NCBI RefSeq assembly: GCF_900104115.1
Contig: NZ_FNJM01000007.1
Span: forward strand, 62,001-126,000
From: Clostridium gasigenes
GTDB taxonomy: Bacteria; Bacillota; Clostridia; Clostridiales; Clostridiaceae
Direction of reading: 5' to 3'
Length of the DNA: 64,000 nt
Positions 27,355-37,153 of the stretch are shown in pieces. The notes under the pieces are model-generated. The model worked only from the letters and a program-made list of their open reading frames with translations, had not been told where the DNA came from and ran no database searches. Each line of letters opens with the position of its first letter. Positions within the stretch are counted from its first letter, which is position 1. The position numbers and the translations under genes were made by a program.

Positions 27355-27413
27355 AAAGGAGGTGAACTTTAGTGAGGAATACTTATAAGATAATCGCTCA
27401 CTAAAGATGAAAG
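27355..27413 (+). promoter_or_regulatory. Structured translation-initiation region with mini-ORF
   Basis: AAAGGAGGTGA (27355-27365) is the strongest ribosome site nearby but lies about 50 bases from the ATG at 27414. Between them, CTTTAGTGAG (27367-27376) and CTCACTAAAG (27397-27406) form a perfect 10-bp stem. If it folds, the ribosome site comes within about 11 bases of the ATG. Alternatively a GTG at 27372, ideally spaced, starts a ten-codon peptide (VRNTYKIIAH) that stops at 27402-27404, ten bases before the gene. Either arrangement would control the VWA protein. Confidence 0.65.
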
Positions 27414-28751
27414 ATGAGATTTGATGATAAACGTAACGAGTTATTAAAACAAGCTTTAGGTTTTCAAACTAAGGATGATTTAAATAGTAATTTTAAAAAA
27501 GAATTTTTCTATTTAGTTGAAAATGTTGTTATAGACATGCTTGAGAAAGAAGATGATTTCTTTGGACAGTTTATGATAAAAATTAAAAGAGATATAAAAT
27601 TAGATATAACATGGCCTCTTGCAACATTGCCAAGGCTTGATGGCTTCCTTATGTATTTTAACCCTATATTATTTTTAATGCTTGATAAAAAAGAAATGTC
27701 AGCATTATTTAAACATGAAATATATCATATAATGTACTCACATTATGACAGAGAAAAAAGACTTAAAAATAAATATGAACCATTAGCAGTAAATTTGGCA
27801 TTGGATATATCAATAAATCAATTTATAAAAAATCTTCCAATGAATTCTCAAAGAATTGATACAGTGATAATAGAATATGATGTAAATATAAAAGAGGATA
27901 TGACCTGTGAGATATATGCAGAAAAAATAGAAAAGGCTATTAAAAGAAAATCTAAGAAGATTATAAATAATTCAAAAGATGATTCCATTTGTAGAGTTAT
28001 AGATTTGTCTAAAGCTCATGATATTTGGAGCAAAATTGAATTAAATAAAGATTCTCTTAAAGATTTAACTAAAAAAATAGCTATAAATTCTTTTAAAGGA
28101 AAAGGTCCAAAAGATATAGAAGGTATAATAAATTCATATACAGAAAAACCTGAAATATCTTGGCAAGATATTTTAAAGAAATTAATACCCTCATTAAGAG
28201 CAGGACAAAAAAAGACTATTACAAGAAGAAGTAGGAGACAACCAGAAAGGTTAGAACTTAGAGGTACATTACCTAGAAATCTACCAGAAATTTTAGTGGC
28301 TATAGATATTAGTGCATCTATGAGTGATGAAGAAGTTTATAAAATAATGATAGAAATACTTGGAATAACTAAGATAAGAAGCCATAAGATTACTGTGATT
28401 GAGTGTGATAACGAAGTAAGAAGAGTATATGAAATAAAGTCTAAAAATGATATCAAAAAAAGACTTTCCAGTACAGGCTCCACATTATTTACACCGGTAT
28501 TTGAATATATAAAGAAAAATAACTTAAGAAACCATGTGCTAATTTATTTTACTGATGGAGTAGGGGAAAAAAGACTTGAATTAAGACCAATAAATGCAAA
28601 TACAATATGGGTATTAACGGGGGATGAAGAATTATCTTTAGAAAAATCATATGGTGAAGTTAAGAGGATTAATGGAAAAGATAAAAAGCAAGAAGTAGAA
28701 AATTCTCCTCTGAATTTAATGAGAGAATTTATGCACGATTGGGCGAGGTAG
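27414..28751 (+). CDS. DUF2201-type metallopeptidase/VWA-like protein
   Basis: 445 residues. The N-terminal half has a zinc-peptidase-like site, FKHEIYHIMYSHYDRE (His101, Glu102, His105). The C-terminal half is a VWA-like fold with metal-ion-dependent adhesion residues DISAS (Asp298), TGSTLFTPVF and YFTDG. A basic stretch (KKTITRRSRRQPERLELRG) joins them. This architecture is the known partner of MoxR-type ATPases. No signal peptide, so it acts in the cytoplasm. The local ribosome site is poor; the strong one lies behind a hairpin. Confidence 0.87.
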   Translation: MRFDDKRNELLKQALGFQTKDDLNSNFKKEFFYLVENVVIDMLEKEDDFFGQFMIKIKRDIKLDITWPLATLPRLDGFLMYFNPILFLMLDKKEMSALFKHEIYHIMYSHYDREKRLKNKYEPLAVNLALDISINQFIKNLPMNSQRIDTVIIEYDVNIKEDMTCEIYAEKIEKAIKRKSKKIINNSKDDSICRVIDLSKAHDIWSKIELNKDSLKDLTKKIAINSFKGKGPKDIEGIINSYTEKPEISWQDILKKLIPSLRAGQKKTITRRSRRQPERLELRGTLPRNLPEILVAIDISASMSDEEVYKIMIEILGITKIRSHKITVIECDNEVRRVYEIKSKNDIKKRLSSTGSTLFTPVFEYIKKNNLRNHVLIYFTDGVGEKRLELRPINANTIWVLTGDEELSLEKSYGEVKRINGKDKKQEVENSPLNLMREFMHDWAR

Positions 28752-28799
28752 CAATATTAGAGGTTATATGATATAATATTTTATATATGGAGGTGTTTT

Positions 28800-29462
28800 A
28801 TGAAGAAAATTAAATTAGATAAAAATAACAGTGTAATGGTTATAGTAGGAGTACTGATGGTAAGCTTATTATTAAATATTTATACATCTGTTATGAACTC
28901 CAAATATAAAATGAAAGCTGGAAGAGAATCATATAGATATATAGAAGAAATTAAACACAGGAATGAAAGTGCATTAGTTATATTAGATCAAAGTATAGAA
29001 ACTAAAAGTATATCAAATGAAGAATTATTAAGTCTTTATAAAAGTTATAATTCTATTTTAGATTCAACCGTACAATTATGTGATTCATATTCAACCTACA
29101 AAAATAGCAATTTAATAAGAGAATATAAAGAAGATGAAAAAAATAAAATAAAACAAAGTGAAGTATATTCAAGAATAGAAAACTTAGTTTTTGAATATTT
29201 AAATTTAGAAATGAAAAATGAACAAGCTAAGATAGTATTAGATGGTAAAATATTAAATGATTTTATTAAAATGAAAGAAGTATCAAATGATGTACAAGAC
29301 TTCTTTAATGAATTTAATGAACAATACTTATCTAATTTAAAAGATGAAAAAAGAGAAGAAAAAATTATAAAGAAAGATTATTGGATAGATATGTATCTTG
29401 GAGTTAACAAGGCTACAGAAAAAAATATAGATTATCCATTTATTATTAAAAGTAAGAACTAA
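28800..29462 (+). CDS. Membrane-anchored protein of unknown function
   Basis: 220 residues: a short basic N-terminus, one membrane segment (about 12-28, VMVIVGVLMVSLLLNIY), then a long charged helical domain without known motifs. It follows the VWA gene by 48 bases with its own GGAGG and is probably the last gene of that cluster. I do not recognise the family. Confidence 0.75.
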   Translation: MKKIKLDKNNSVMVIVGVLMVSLLLNIYTSVMNSKYKMKAGRESYRYIEEIKHRNESALVILDQSIETKSISNEELLSLYKSYNSILDSTVQLCDSYSTYKNSNLIREYKEDEKNKIKQSEVYSRIENLVFEYLNLEMKNEQAKIVLDGKILNDFIKMKEVSNDVQDFFNEFNEQYLSNLKDEKREEKIIKKDYWIDMYLGVNKATEKNIDYPFIIKSKN

Positions 29463-29469
29463 AAAATAG

Positions 29470-29524
29470 AAACACCTAGAAATATTCAGAATGATGGATA
29501 TATGTTTTTAGGTGTTTTAATTAT
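29470..29524 (+). terminator. Terminator after the membrane-anchored protein
   Basis: AACACCTA pairs with TAGGTGTT across a 30-base loop, followed by TTAATT. The stem is modest. Confidence 0.5.
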
Positions 29525-29553
29525 AAAAAAAAAGTGCCTAAGCACTTTTTTTT
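29525..29553. terminator. Bidirectional terminator
   Basis: AAAAAAAAGTGC-CTAA-GCACTTTTTTTT is symmetrical and overlaps the stop region of the minus-strand HesB-like gene. Confidence 0.9.
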
Positions 29554-29884
29554 AGTGGCATCCACCACCGCATGAGCCGCATCCGCCGCCTTCTGATTCT
29601 ATAATAGGTTTAAGTGATAAGCCTCTACCTTCGTTTTCTTCTGATGATAATAATTTAAAACCACCAAATTCATCAATTAGCTTGCTTTCAATTACAAAAG
29701 TTATGTCGTTAATTTTTTCAACAACATCACCTTCTTTAACTTCGTCAACAGCTATGTTAAAAGCTGGACCACTACATCCAAAACCGCCTAAATTAATTCT
29801 TATTGTATAATCTTTAATATCATTTTCGTCTAAGAAAGATTTAAATTCATTGTATCCTGATTCACTTATTATTACTTTTTCCAT
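29552..29884 (-). CDS. HesB/IscA-like iron-sulfur protein
   Basis: 110 residues from the ATG at 29884; a GTG at 29896 overlaps AGGAG and is unlikely. The core has IRINLGGFGCSGPAFNIAVD, which fits the first conserved Cys of the HesB/IscA fold. The C-terminus is an unusual Gly/Cys tail, GGGCGSCGGGCH, with three cysteines and a terminal His. A-type proteins carry or deliver Fe-S clusters; the tail may hold the cluster or a metal. Its immediate neighbours give no further clue. Confidence 0.82.
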   Translation of the reverse strand: MEKVIISESGYNEFKSFLDENDIKDYTIRINLGGFGCSGPAFNIAVDEVKEGDVVEKINDITFVIESKLIDEFGGFKLLSSEENEGRGLSLKPIIESEGGGCGSCGGGCH

Positions 29885-30204
29885 AATGTACTTCACTCCT
29901 ATACTGTTGATAATTTATATCAATAGTATATCATAGTATATTTAAATAGCAAGAAATATTTTAAGCAAAAAGGAAAAAATAAAGAAAAATAGTAATTATA
30001 TTGAAATTTCAAGTTATTACCAATATAATTATCTATGTAGTTGTAAATACTATAATTATAAGTAAATAACAAAGAGTGTTAAAATATTAGTTATCAGTTA
30101 AAAAGAATATATAATTATGTAATGTATTGTATATCAAATCACTTAAGTAAAGTGATTAAGTAACGATAAATATGTGAGAATAATAATGAAAGGAATTGTT
30201 AATT

Positions 30205-30945
30205 TTGAAGCCATATAACAAAAAATATGTATTAGATGTAATAACGGAATATAATAATAAAATTAAAATTAAAAAAGTAGGAGATTTTGAAATTAAAAAA
30301 AATTATGGTATTCAAGGAATTGTTAAAGGATATATGTATGAAATAGAAGATGGGGTTAATATAGATATTTTAGAATTACAAGGTCCAGATAATGTATGGA
30401 TGAGATTAACTCCACTAGAAATAGAAAGTTCATATATGCCAATAAAATTTTCCAAAGGTAAAGTTGGATTAGTGGGACTAGGTCTTGGTTATGTTGCACA
30501 GGAAATGGCAAAAAGGAAGGAAGTAAAAGAAGTAATTGTTTATGAAATAGACCAAGATGTGATAGATTTATATAATAATAGTTTTAATAAAAATAAGAAA
30601 ATAAAAATATTATGTGAAGATGCCTTTAAGGCAGAATCAAATAGTTTTGATTTCTTTTATGTTGATATTTATGAATATAAGTTAACTAAAAAGGTAGTAG
30701 AAGATTATAAGATTCTAAATAGTTTGCATAAAATAGAAGAGTATTCATTCTGGGGAATGGAACATTTCCTATTAAGTTGTAGATATGAAGAAATAGTGTG
30801 GGTATATATACCAGAAAATTGGATGGCTATGACTAAGCTGTTATCAGAGAGGTTAGAAGAGTCTGGATATATTAAACATTATAAAGCTCTAGATGAAAAA
30901 TTAGTAAGTGAAGTAATTGCAGATTTTAAAATAGTATTAGAGTAA
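30205..30945 (+). CDS. Spermidine-synthase-like SAM-fold protein
   Basis: 246 residues from TTG 30205, ten bases after AAAGGA. A Rossmann-type SAM site (VGLVGLGLGYVAQEM) is followed by an acidic strand end VYEIDQDVI, and DFFYVDIYEY matches the position of the catalytic region in spermidine synthases. It lacks the usual GGGD motif, so the substrate is open. The 320-base gap upstream is AT-rich, with one 11-bp hairpin (TAATTATATTG at 29993 and its complement at 30021) and nothing else. Confidence 0.7.
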   Translation: MKPYNKKYVLDVITEYNNKIKIKKVGDFEIKKNYGIQGIVKGYMYEIEDGVNIDILELQGPDNVWMRLTPLEIESSYMPIKFSKGKVGLVGLGLGYVAQEMAKRKEVKEVIVYEIDQDVIDLYNNSFNKNKKIKILCEDAFKAESNSFDFFYVDIYEYKLTKKVVEDYKILNSLHKIEEYSFWGMEHFLLSCRYEEIVWVYIPENWMAMTKLLSERLEESGYIKHYKALDEKLVSEVIADFKIVLE

Positions 30946-31010
30946 TAAGGCATAGTAAAATAAATAGAAAGATAGTATGGTAGTCTATTTTTTGAAAATA
31001 ACTAAATAAG
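30946..31010. repeat. Palindromic repeat copy
   Basis: AAGGCATAGTAAAATAAATA with GA faces TCTATTTTTTGAAAATAACT with AAAT, separated by 15 bases. It begins at the previous stop codon. Confidence 0.75.
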
Positions 31011-31011
31011 T

Positions 31012-31052
31012 AGAGACTTAATGATTAAATTAAAATCATTAAGTCTCTTTAG
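31012..31052. terminator. Terminator between convergent genes
   Basis: Perfect 15-bp stem AGAGACTTAATGATT (31012-31026) with its complement (31034-31048); T-run short. Confidence 0.65.
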
Positions 31053-31069
31053 GGTAAATAATACAACTA

Positions 31070-31118
31070 AGTAAGGGAACTTTAAAAAATTAGTAGGATT
31101 TTTAAAGCTCCCTAAGTT
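31070..31118. repeat. Palindromic repeat, short form
   Basis: AAGGGAACTTTAAAAAATTA faces TTTTTAAAGCTCCCTAAG around a small loop: the outer arms of the family with the AACAAGTCA core deleted. It lies just after the leuS stop. Confidence 0.65.
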
Positions 31119-31132
31119 TAATTATATAATTT

Positions 31133-33583
31133 TTATTTTACAACTATATTTACAAGTCTTCCTTTTATAACTATAACCTTAACTATAGTTTTTCCTTCAG
31201 TTGAGGCTAAAACATCTTCATTTTCAAGAGAAGCAGCTTTTATGCTTTCTTCAGATAAATCAGAAGCAACGTTAATTCTAGCTTTTATTTTACCGTTAAC
31301 TTGAATAGCGATTTCAACTTCATCCTTAACTAAAGCATTAGGATCAAATATTGGCCAAGGATGGTTAAAGATTGAGTAATCAAGTCCTAGTAAGTTCCAT
31401 TGTTCTTCAGTAAAGTGAGGAGCAAAAGGAGCTAATATCTTTAAGAAATCTATAATAGTTTCTTTTAAGAAATCTAAATTAAGAGTATCTTCTTGAAGAT
31501 ATTTAGATAATGAATTTACTAGCTCCATCATTCTAGCAATGGCAGTATTGAATTGCATTTTATCAGCATCTTCACTAACTCCTTTAATTGCAGTATGTCT
31601 CCAGAAGTTTAATTCTTTTTCAGCTTTATCCATAGTAGTTTTATTATTTTTACCACTTAAAATAGATTCTCTTGCAGTGTCTAAAGCTCTTTCAATTCTA
31701 TCGACAAATCTTGAAACAGATTTAATTCCATCATCACTCCAAGCTCCACCTTCAACATATGAGAAACCAAACATTAGGTACATTCTAAATACATCAGCAC
31801 CATACTCTTTTATATAAGAGTCAGGTGAAATTGTATTTCCTTTTGATTTACTCATTTTTAAACCATCAGGTCCAAGTATTAAACCTTGGTGAGTTAATGA
31901 TTTAAATGGTTCATCAAAATCTAAATATCCCATATCACGAAGTGCTTTAGTAATAAATCTTGCATATAGAAGATGCATACAAGCATGCTCTGGTCCACCA
32001 ACGTATTTGTCAACTGGAAGCATTTTATTAATTAGGTCACGATCAAAAGCAATCTTAGTATTTTTATTATCAGGGTATCTCATTTGGTACCATGATGAAC
32101 ATACAAAAGTATCTAATGTATCACATTCTCTTTTTGAAGGAGCTCCACAAGTTGGACAAGATACATTAACAAACTCTTCACATTTTGCAAGTGGTGATTT
32201 ACCATCTGGTGCAAATTCAACATTGTATGGAAGTTCTACTGGTAATTGATCTTCAGGTACTGGAACAGTTCCACATTTTTCACAATGAATAATTGGAATT
32301 GGGGCACCCCAGTATCTTTGTCTTGAAACTAACCAATCTCTTAATCTATAGTTAACTTTAGCAGTTCCAAGAGTGTCTTCTGCTAGTTTTGCAACTACCT
32401 TTTCTTTAGCAACTTCAGTAGTTAATCCATCAAATTCAGAGGAGTTAACTAAAACGCCATATTCACAGTATGGAAGCTCGTTGTTTTTACCATTTTTACT
32501 AGTTATAACTCTTTCTACTTTTAAATTAAACTTTTGTGCAAAGGCAAAATCTCTTTCATCATGACCTGGGACTGCCATAACAGCACCTGTTCCATAAGTT
32601 GCAAGAACATAATCTGCAACCCAAACTGGAACTTCACGTCCGTTTATAGGGTTTATAGCGTAAGAACCAGTGAATACACCAGTTTTTTCTCTAGAAATAG
32701 ATTGTCTTTCAATATCTGTTTGTACTTTAGCAGCTTCCTTGTAAGATTCAACAGCAGCTTTATTTTCAGCAAGTGTTAAGGCATCTACTAAAGGATTTTC
32801 AGGAGCTAAAACAACATAAGTAACTCCATTTAAAGTATCAACTCTTGTAGTAAACACATCAAAGTTTATATCTGAATCTTTAACTTTAAATGTAACTTCA
32901 GCACCAGTAGATTTACCAATCCAATGCTTTTGCATAGCTACAGTTTTTTCTGGCCAATCTAAAGTATCTAATTTTTCAAGAAGTTCATCTGCATAATCAG
33001 TTATTTTTAAGAACCACTGAGTTAAATCTTTTTTAGTAACCTCAGTTGAACATCGCTCGCAAGAACCATCATGAACTTGCTCATTAGCTAAAACAGTGTT
33101 GCAAGATGGACACCAATTTACAGGAGCCTTTTTTCTATAAGCTAAACCTTTATTATAAAGTTTAACAAATAACCATTGAGTCCATTTATAATAATCAGGG
33201 TTACATGTTACAACTTCATTTTCCCAGTTAAACATAGCACCCATTGCTCTTAATTGTTTTTCCATATTAGCAATGTTTTTAACTGTTGAATCCTTAGGAT
33301 GGATACCAGTTTTAATTGCAAAATTTTCAGCAGGTAAACCAAAAGCATCAAATCCCATAGGTTGAAAAACGTTAAAACCTTGCATTTTTTTCATTCTAGC
33401 CCATGAATCTACAGGCCCATAATTAAACCAATGACCAGCGTGAAGTTGACTACCTGATGGGTAAGAAAACATTTCTAAAACATAAAGTTTTTCACCAGGA
33501 TTTTCTGGGTTAAATTTATAAAGATCTGTTTCATCCCATTTGTTTTGCCATTTAGTATCAATACTAGTTCCATAATTACTCAT
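31133..33583 (-). CDS. leuS: Leucyl-tRNA synthetase
   Basis: 816 residues, full length for bacterial LeuRS. It shows the HIGH-type motif HAGH (48-51 in [14 protein letters not shown]), a zinc-ribbon-like CPSC...CERC pair, an editing-domain threonine-rich stretch ([14 protein letters not shown]) and KMSKS in [10 protein letters not shown]. The start follows AGGAGG. A T-box leader precedes it, so expression should rise when tRNA-Leu is uncharged. Confidence 0.98.
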   Translation of the reverse strand: MSNYGTSIDTKWQNKWDETDLYKFNPENPGEKLYVLEMFSYPSGSQLHAGHWFNYGPVDSWARMKKMQGFNVFQPMGFDAFGLPAENFAIKTGIHPKDSTVKNIANMEKQLRAMGAMFNWENEVVTCNPDYYKWTQWLFVKLYNKGLAYRKKAPVNWCPSCNTVLANEQVHDGSCERCSTEVTKKDLTQWFLKITDYADELLEKLDTLDWPEKTVAMQKHWIGKSTGAEVTFKVKDSDINFDVFTTRVDTLNGVTYVVLAPENPLVDALTLAENKAAVESYKEAAKVQTDIERQSISREKTGVFTGSYAINPINGREVPVWVADYVLATYGTGAVMAVPGHDERDFAFAQKFNLKVERVITSKNGKNNELPYCEYGVLVNSSEFDGLTTEVAKEKVVAKLAEDTLGTAKVNYRLRDWLVSRQRYWGAPIPIIHCEKCGTVPVPEDQLPVELPYNVEFAPDGKSPLAKCEEFVNVSCPTCGAPSKRECDTLDTFVCSSWYQMRYPDNKNTKIAFDRDLINKMLPVDKYVGGPEHACMHLLYARFITKALRDMGYLDFDEPFKSLTHQGLILGPDGLKMSKSKGNTISPDSYIKEYGADVFRMYLMFGFSYVEGGAWSDDGIKSVSRFVDRIERALDTARESILSGKNNKTTMDKAEKELNFWRHTAIKGVSEDADKMQFNTAIARMMELVNSLSKYLQEDTLNLDFLKETIIDFLKILAPFAPHFTEEQWNLLGLDYSIFNHPWPIFDPNALVKDEVEIAIQVNGKIKARINVASDLSEESIKAASLENEDVLASTEGKTIVKVIVIKGRLVNIVVK

Positions 33584-33628
33584 TTTTTATTCCTCCTGTT
33601 ATTTAGTGAATTAATTGGTTTGTCACGC

Positions 33629-33822
33629 AAAAAAAGCTTTCATCTCTATACAAAGAGACGAAAGCTTGTAGTTTCCGTGGTACCACTCTAATTAGAAGAT
33701 TAATAATCTTCTCACTTAAAAATTTAACGATTTCCCGTACTTGCTTTTAAACAAGTAAGCTCATAGATAAGTTCCTATAATTGCAACACTGTTTTACACC
33801 AAACAACAGCTCTCTAAAGGTT
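33629..33822 (-). ncRNA. T-box leader, leucine
   Basis: Read on the minus strand: a Stem I region with AGAGAGCTG and GGTGTAAAACAG; a specifier loop containing CTT (33769-33771) next to TTA, both Leu codons; the conserved T-box AGAGTGGTACCACGG (33675-33689); then a terminator whose AAGCTTTCGTCTC arm pairs with GAGATGAAAGCTT before seven Ts. Uncharged tRNA-Leu would bind and favour read-through into leuS. The rest of the 33584-34292 gap is AT-rich leader, with a half repeat at 33937 and a TTATTGTT/AACAATAA palindrome near 34054. Confidence 0.95.
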
Positions 33823-33936
33823 ACGTTTTTATAGTACTACTTCTAATCAAAGCATATTATATTTAAATTATTATTTATAAGTATATCCTAAATCAACATA
33901 AGTAGTCAACAGGATTAAAGAAACAAATGATTGATA

Positions 33937-33963
33937 GCTGACTAGTTATTTATTTAGAAGCGA
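33937..33963. repeat. Palindromic repeat, right half
   Basis: GCTGACTAGTTATTTATTTA with GAAGC matches the right arm of the family. No left arm is present. Confidence 0.55.
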
Positions 33964-34292
33964 TCAAGGTGAGTTAATTAGAGTGAAATATGAAATAGTA
34001 ATCATATTAAATATTATTAAAAGAATAAAAAATAGTTTGATAAAATAAATTTTTATTGTTAAACAATAACAAATGGGGTATTATACTTATATAGTAAAAT
34101 TTAAGAATGATTATGTGCTTATGGCTATATTTAATGGAATATCTAGATGCTTACAAGAAATCTTATCAGAGATAGTTATATTTATAGGAATGATTTCTTC
34201 TATGGAAAGTAGATATTTATGAATTAAAGGGATCATAAAGTAGGTAAAAATTCTTCTGCAAGGATTAATCAATTATTATGGGGGGACTTTTT

Positions 34293-35045
34293 ATGTGGAA
34301 AATGATTATAAAAAATAATAAAGTGAATTTAAGTATGTGTATTATATTTTTTATATTAGGGTATTTAAATTTAATAATTAACAATAAGATGTGTAGGTTT
34401 TTTCAACTTAATAATATTGTTATAGCATTTATACCATTTTTAGTAGCAAGTATTTTATTAATGATATTCTATAAGAAGGAAATTAGAACAATTACAATGA
34501 TTATTATAAATACTATAGTGATTAGCTTAAGTATAATATTATTAATAATTAATTTTGGTAAATTAATTGTTAGTGAAACATTTGATAGAAATACTGATGT
34601 GAAGAATTATCCTAGAATAAGAAAACTATATTCCGATAATGAAATGCAATATTTCCCTTCTGAAATTCCTAAAGATGCAGAAAATATTGAGTTTGAAGAA
34701 TGGGCTGCATTTATGCAGGGGGGATCAGGATTATACTTATCCTATGATATTGATAGTGAAAATGAAGAGAAAATAGATGAAGAATTAAGAGGTAAAAGTA
34801 AATATGTACTTGAGAGTATTGAAGAAATTAAAATAGCTGGTGAAAATATATGCGTTTTGGCGGACAGTGAAATTTCAGAAGCTATAGATTACAAGAGTTA
34901 CCCAGAAAGTAGTGATAAATTTATAATATATATATCAGAGGCTAGGAAAGCAAGTGGAGATGGTTACTGGAATCATGGAGTTCAATATGGGGTAATAATA
35001 AATAAAGATAAACATAGAATAATATATTTTCATGAGTATTGGTAG
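34293..35045 (+). CDS. Membrane protein of unknown function
   Basis: 250 residues from ATG 34293, seven bases after GGGGGA; an ATG at 34278 would precede the ribosome site. Three hydrophobic segments lie in the first 95 residues (CIIFFILGYLNLII, IVIAFIPFLVASILLMIFY, IIINTIVISLSIILLIINFG). A soluble, probably extracellular C-terminal domain of about 150 residues follows, with AAFMQGGSGLYLSYDID and GYWNHGVQYGVIINKDKHRI. I do not recognise the family. Confidence 0.75.
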   Translation: MWKMIIKNNKVNLSMCIIFFILGYLNLIINNKMCRFFQLNNIVIAFIPFLVASILLMIFYKKEIRTITMIIINTIVISLSIILLIINFGKLIVSETFDRNTDVKNYPRIRKLYSDNEMQYFPSEIPKDAENIEFEEWAAFMQGGSGLYLSYDIDSENEEKIDEELRGKSKYVLESIEEIKIAGENICVLADSEISEAIDYKSYPESSDKFIIYISEARKASGDGYWNHGVQYGVIINKDKHRIIYFHEYW

Positions 35046-35208
35046 ATGTTATTAACTATGAAAGAATTTATTTTTGAAGAATAAGAATAAAAATGGTGAG
35101 TTTTGAAAAAAATACTGACTAATGGAATACAATAGTAGGGAATATTTAAATATAGTATAATATTAAATAATTATGTTTAAATATTTAAATTAATAAGGAG
35201 GAAGAAAT

Positions 35209-35568
35209 ATGGAAGCAAAAGAATTAATTAAGGAAAAAAATTGGATTGTAATTGGAGATGTTACAAATTCAACTAAATATGCATATAAAATTTTAGAAAA
35301 ATTCAAGTTAAAAGGTCATACAGTAGTAGGTGTTCATCCAAAGGGTGGAGATGGAGTTTATAAAACTTTAAAAGAAGTCCCATATAAAATAGATTCTATA
35401 GATTTATGTATAAATCCAAAACTAGGATTAGAATTTATAAAAGAAGCTAAGGAAATTGGAATAACTAAAGTTTTAATTCAACCAGGGGCAGAAAGTATTG
35501 AAATAATAAATTATTGTAATGAAAATAATATTATGGCAATTAGAGGTTGTGCATTAGTAGAATTATAG
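35209..35568 (+). CDS. CoA-binding-domain protein
   Basis: 119 residues forming a single Rossmann-like CoA_binding domain (WIVIGDVTNSTKYAYKIL, KGHTVVGVHPKGG, KVLIQPGAES). Similar stand-alone proteins (YccU/YmdA type) bind CoA or a nucleotide; no catalytic domain is attached. A good AAGGAGG precedes the start. Confidence 0.88.
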   Translation: MEAKELIKEKNWIVIGDVTNSTKYAYKILEKFKLKGHTVVGVHPKGGDGVYKTLKEVPYKIDSIDLCINPKLGLEFIKEAKEIGITKVLIQPGAESIEIINYCNENNIMAIRGCALVEL

Positions 35569-35610
35569 AAGTGGCGTATAATAAAATAGTTACTAGCATT
35601 TAGAAATTTT

Positions 35611-35696
35611 TAGGAATGTCTAAATAAATAACAGACATGTATTCTAGCTTTTTAAAATTAAGAATATTTGGTGTGTTATTTATTTACTATGCCTTA
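35611..35696. repeat. Palindromic repeat, long copy
   Basis: TAGGAATGTCTAAATAAATA with ACA faces TGTGTTATTTATTTACTATG with CCT around a 37-base centre. Confidence 0.75.
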
Positions 35697-35834
35697 AATA
35701 AACCTTAAATATGACAAAATTTTACCTGTGAACAAAATAAAAGGTTTATAATAATATATATAGAAAATTAATAACAGTTACAATATAGAATTGTTATTAA
35801 ACTATTATTTTAAATTATAAGTGAGGTAAAATAA

Positions 35835-36197
35835 ATGAGTTGTTTAGGAAATATTATTTGGATTATATTTGGAGGTTTAGTTGCTGCGATAGCTTGGGCT
35901 TTCACAGGAGTTTTATGGTGCTTAACAATAGTTGGAATTCCAATAGGGTTACAATGCTTTAAAATGGCAGGGTTACAACTAGCTCCATTTGGAAAAGAAG
36001 TTATAACTGTTGATACAGGTGATGGTAGTTTAATACTGAATATATTATGGCTTATTTTTGGTGGATTAGAATTATGTATAGCTAATTTGATAAGTGCATT
36101 CTTTTTATGTATTACTATAGTAGGTATTCCATTTGCAAAACAATCATTAAAACTTGCAAGATTATCATTAATGCCATTTGGTAAAGAAGTTAGATAA
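35835..36197 (+). CDS. YccF-domain inner membrane protein
   Basis: 120 residues made of two tandem YccF-like halves, each a hydrophobic hairpin ending in an amphipathic LAPFGKEV or LMPFGKEV motif (GNIIWIIFGGL and LNILWLIFGGL). Four membrane segments are predicted by eye. Function is unknown for the family. The downstream gap holds the rubrerythrin promoter. Confidence 0.9.
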   Translation: MSCLGNIIWIIFGGLVAAIAWAFTGVLWCLTIVGIPIGLQCFKMAGLQLAPFGKEVITVDTGDGSLILNILWLIFGGLELCIANLISAFFLCITIVGIPFAKQSLKLARLSLMPFGKEVR

Positions 36198-36224
36198 AAA
36201 ATAGAGGAAAATTTAATAAAGTAG

Positions 36225-36255
36225 TTTACAAACGATAATAATTATTATATAATAA
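36225..36255 (+). promoter_or_regulatory. Rubrerythrin promoter with PerR-like palindrome (copy 1)
   Basis: TTTACA (36225-36230) and TATAAT (36248-36253) with a 17-base spacer. The AT-palindrome ATAATAATTATTATATAATAA overlaps the -10. It resembles PerR boxes of clostridial peroxide-defence genes; the regulator is inferred. Confidence 0.7.
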
Positions 36256-36369
36256 AGCCAAGCAATAAAACAAAACAATTTAGAAAACTAATTAAAGTAG
36301 TAAAACAAAATAATATAAAAACTTAAAAAATAAAATAAATTATGGTCTAAATAAGAGGAGGATTTTAAT

Positions 36370-36912
36370 ATGAAAAAGTTTGTATGTACAGTATGTGGTT
36401 ATATTCACGAAGGAGAAACAGCTCCAGCACAATGTCCAGTATGTAAGGTAGGAGCAGATAAGTTTATAGAACAATCAGGAGATTTAGCATGGGCTGATGA
36501 ACATAGAATCGGAGTTGCTAAAGATGTTGATGCTAGAGTGATCGAAGGATTACAAGCTAACTTTATTGGAGAATGTACAGAAGTTGGAATGTACCTAGCA
36601 ATGTCAAGACAAGCAGATAGAGAAGGTTTCCCAGAAGTTGCGGAATCTTATAAGAGAATTGCCTTTGAAGAAGCAGAACATGCAGCTAAATTTGCAGAAA
36701 TGCTTGGAGAAGTTGTAGTAGCTGATACAAAAGCGAATCTACAAGCAAGAGTAGATGCAGAATACGGAGCATGTCAAGGTAAGAAAGATTTAGCAACATT
36801 AGCTAAACAATTAAACCTAGATGCAATTCATGACACAGTACATGAAATGTGTAAAGATGAAGCTAGACACGGAAAAGCTTTTAGTGGATTATTAAAGAGA
36901 TATTTTAACTAA
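36370..36912 (+). CDS. Reverse rubrerythrin (NADH peroxidase component), copy 1
   Basis: 180 residues with the reversed order of clostridial peroxide-scavenging rubrerythrins: an N-terminal rubredoxin-like domain ([15 protein letters not shown]) and a C-terminal ferritin-like di-iron domain ([39 protein letters not shown]). The family reduces hydrogen peroxide with electrons from NADH-linked donors. Except for Ser in VAESYKRIA, the protein equals copy 2 at 38052. It has its own promoter, a conserved leader and a terminator. Confidence 0.95.
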   Translation: MKKFVCTVCGYIHEGETAPAQCPVCKVGADKFIEQSGDLAWADEHRIGVAKDVDARVIEGLQANFIGECTEVGMYLAMSRQADREGFPEVAESYKRIAFEEAEHAAKFAEMLGEVVVADTKANLQARVDAEYGACQGKKDLATLAKQLNLDAIHDTVHEMCKDEARHGKAFSGLLKRYFN

Positions 36913-36935
36913 GAGATCTTCAAATAAATATAAAG

Positions 36936-36966
36936 AAGGATTTGCATAATGCAGATCCTTTTTTCT
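36936..36966 (+). terminator. Terminator after rubrerythrin copy 1
   Basis: AAGGATTTGC pairs with GCAGATCCTT around ATAAT and is followed by a six-T run. Confidence 0.88.
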
Positions 36967-37017
36967 ATATGTTAATAATATATAGGGTGAGCGCCTAATT
37001 ATATTTATGTTTTTAAT

Positions 37018-37041
37018 TTAGGTATCTTTAAATAAATGATA
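37018..37041. repeat. Palindromic repeat, left half
   Basis: TTTAGGTATCTTTAAATAAA with TGAT matches the left arm of the family only. Confidence 0.45.
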
Positions 37042-37153
37042 TTAGGAATATAATAGATGCTTAACTTTTAAGTTGTTATGGAAAGGGTTATAATGGATTA
37101 TGAGGGAAAGTTTCTTATAAGATAATAATTTAAATTGGTAGGAGGGAGATTTT

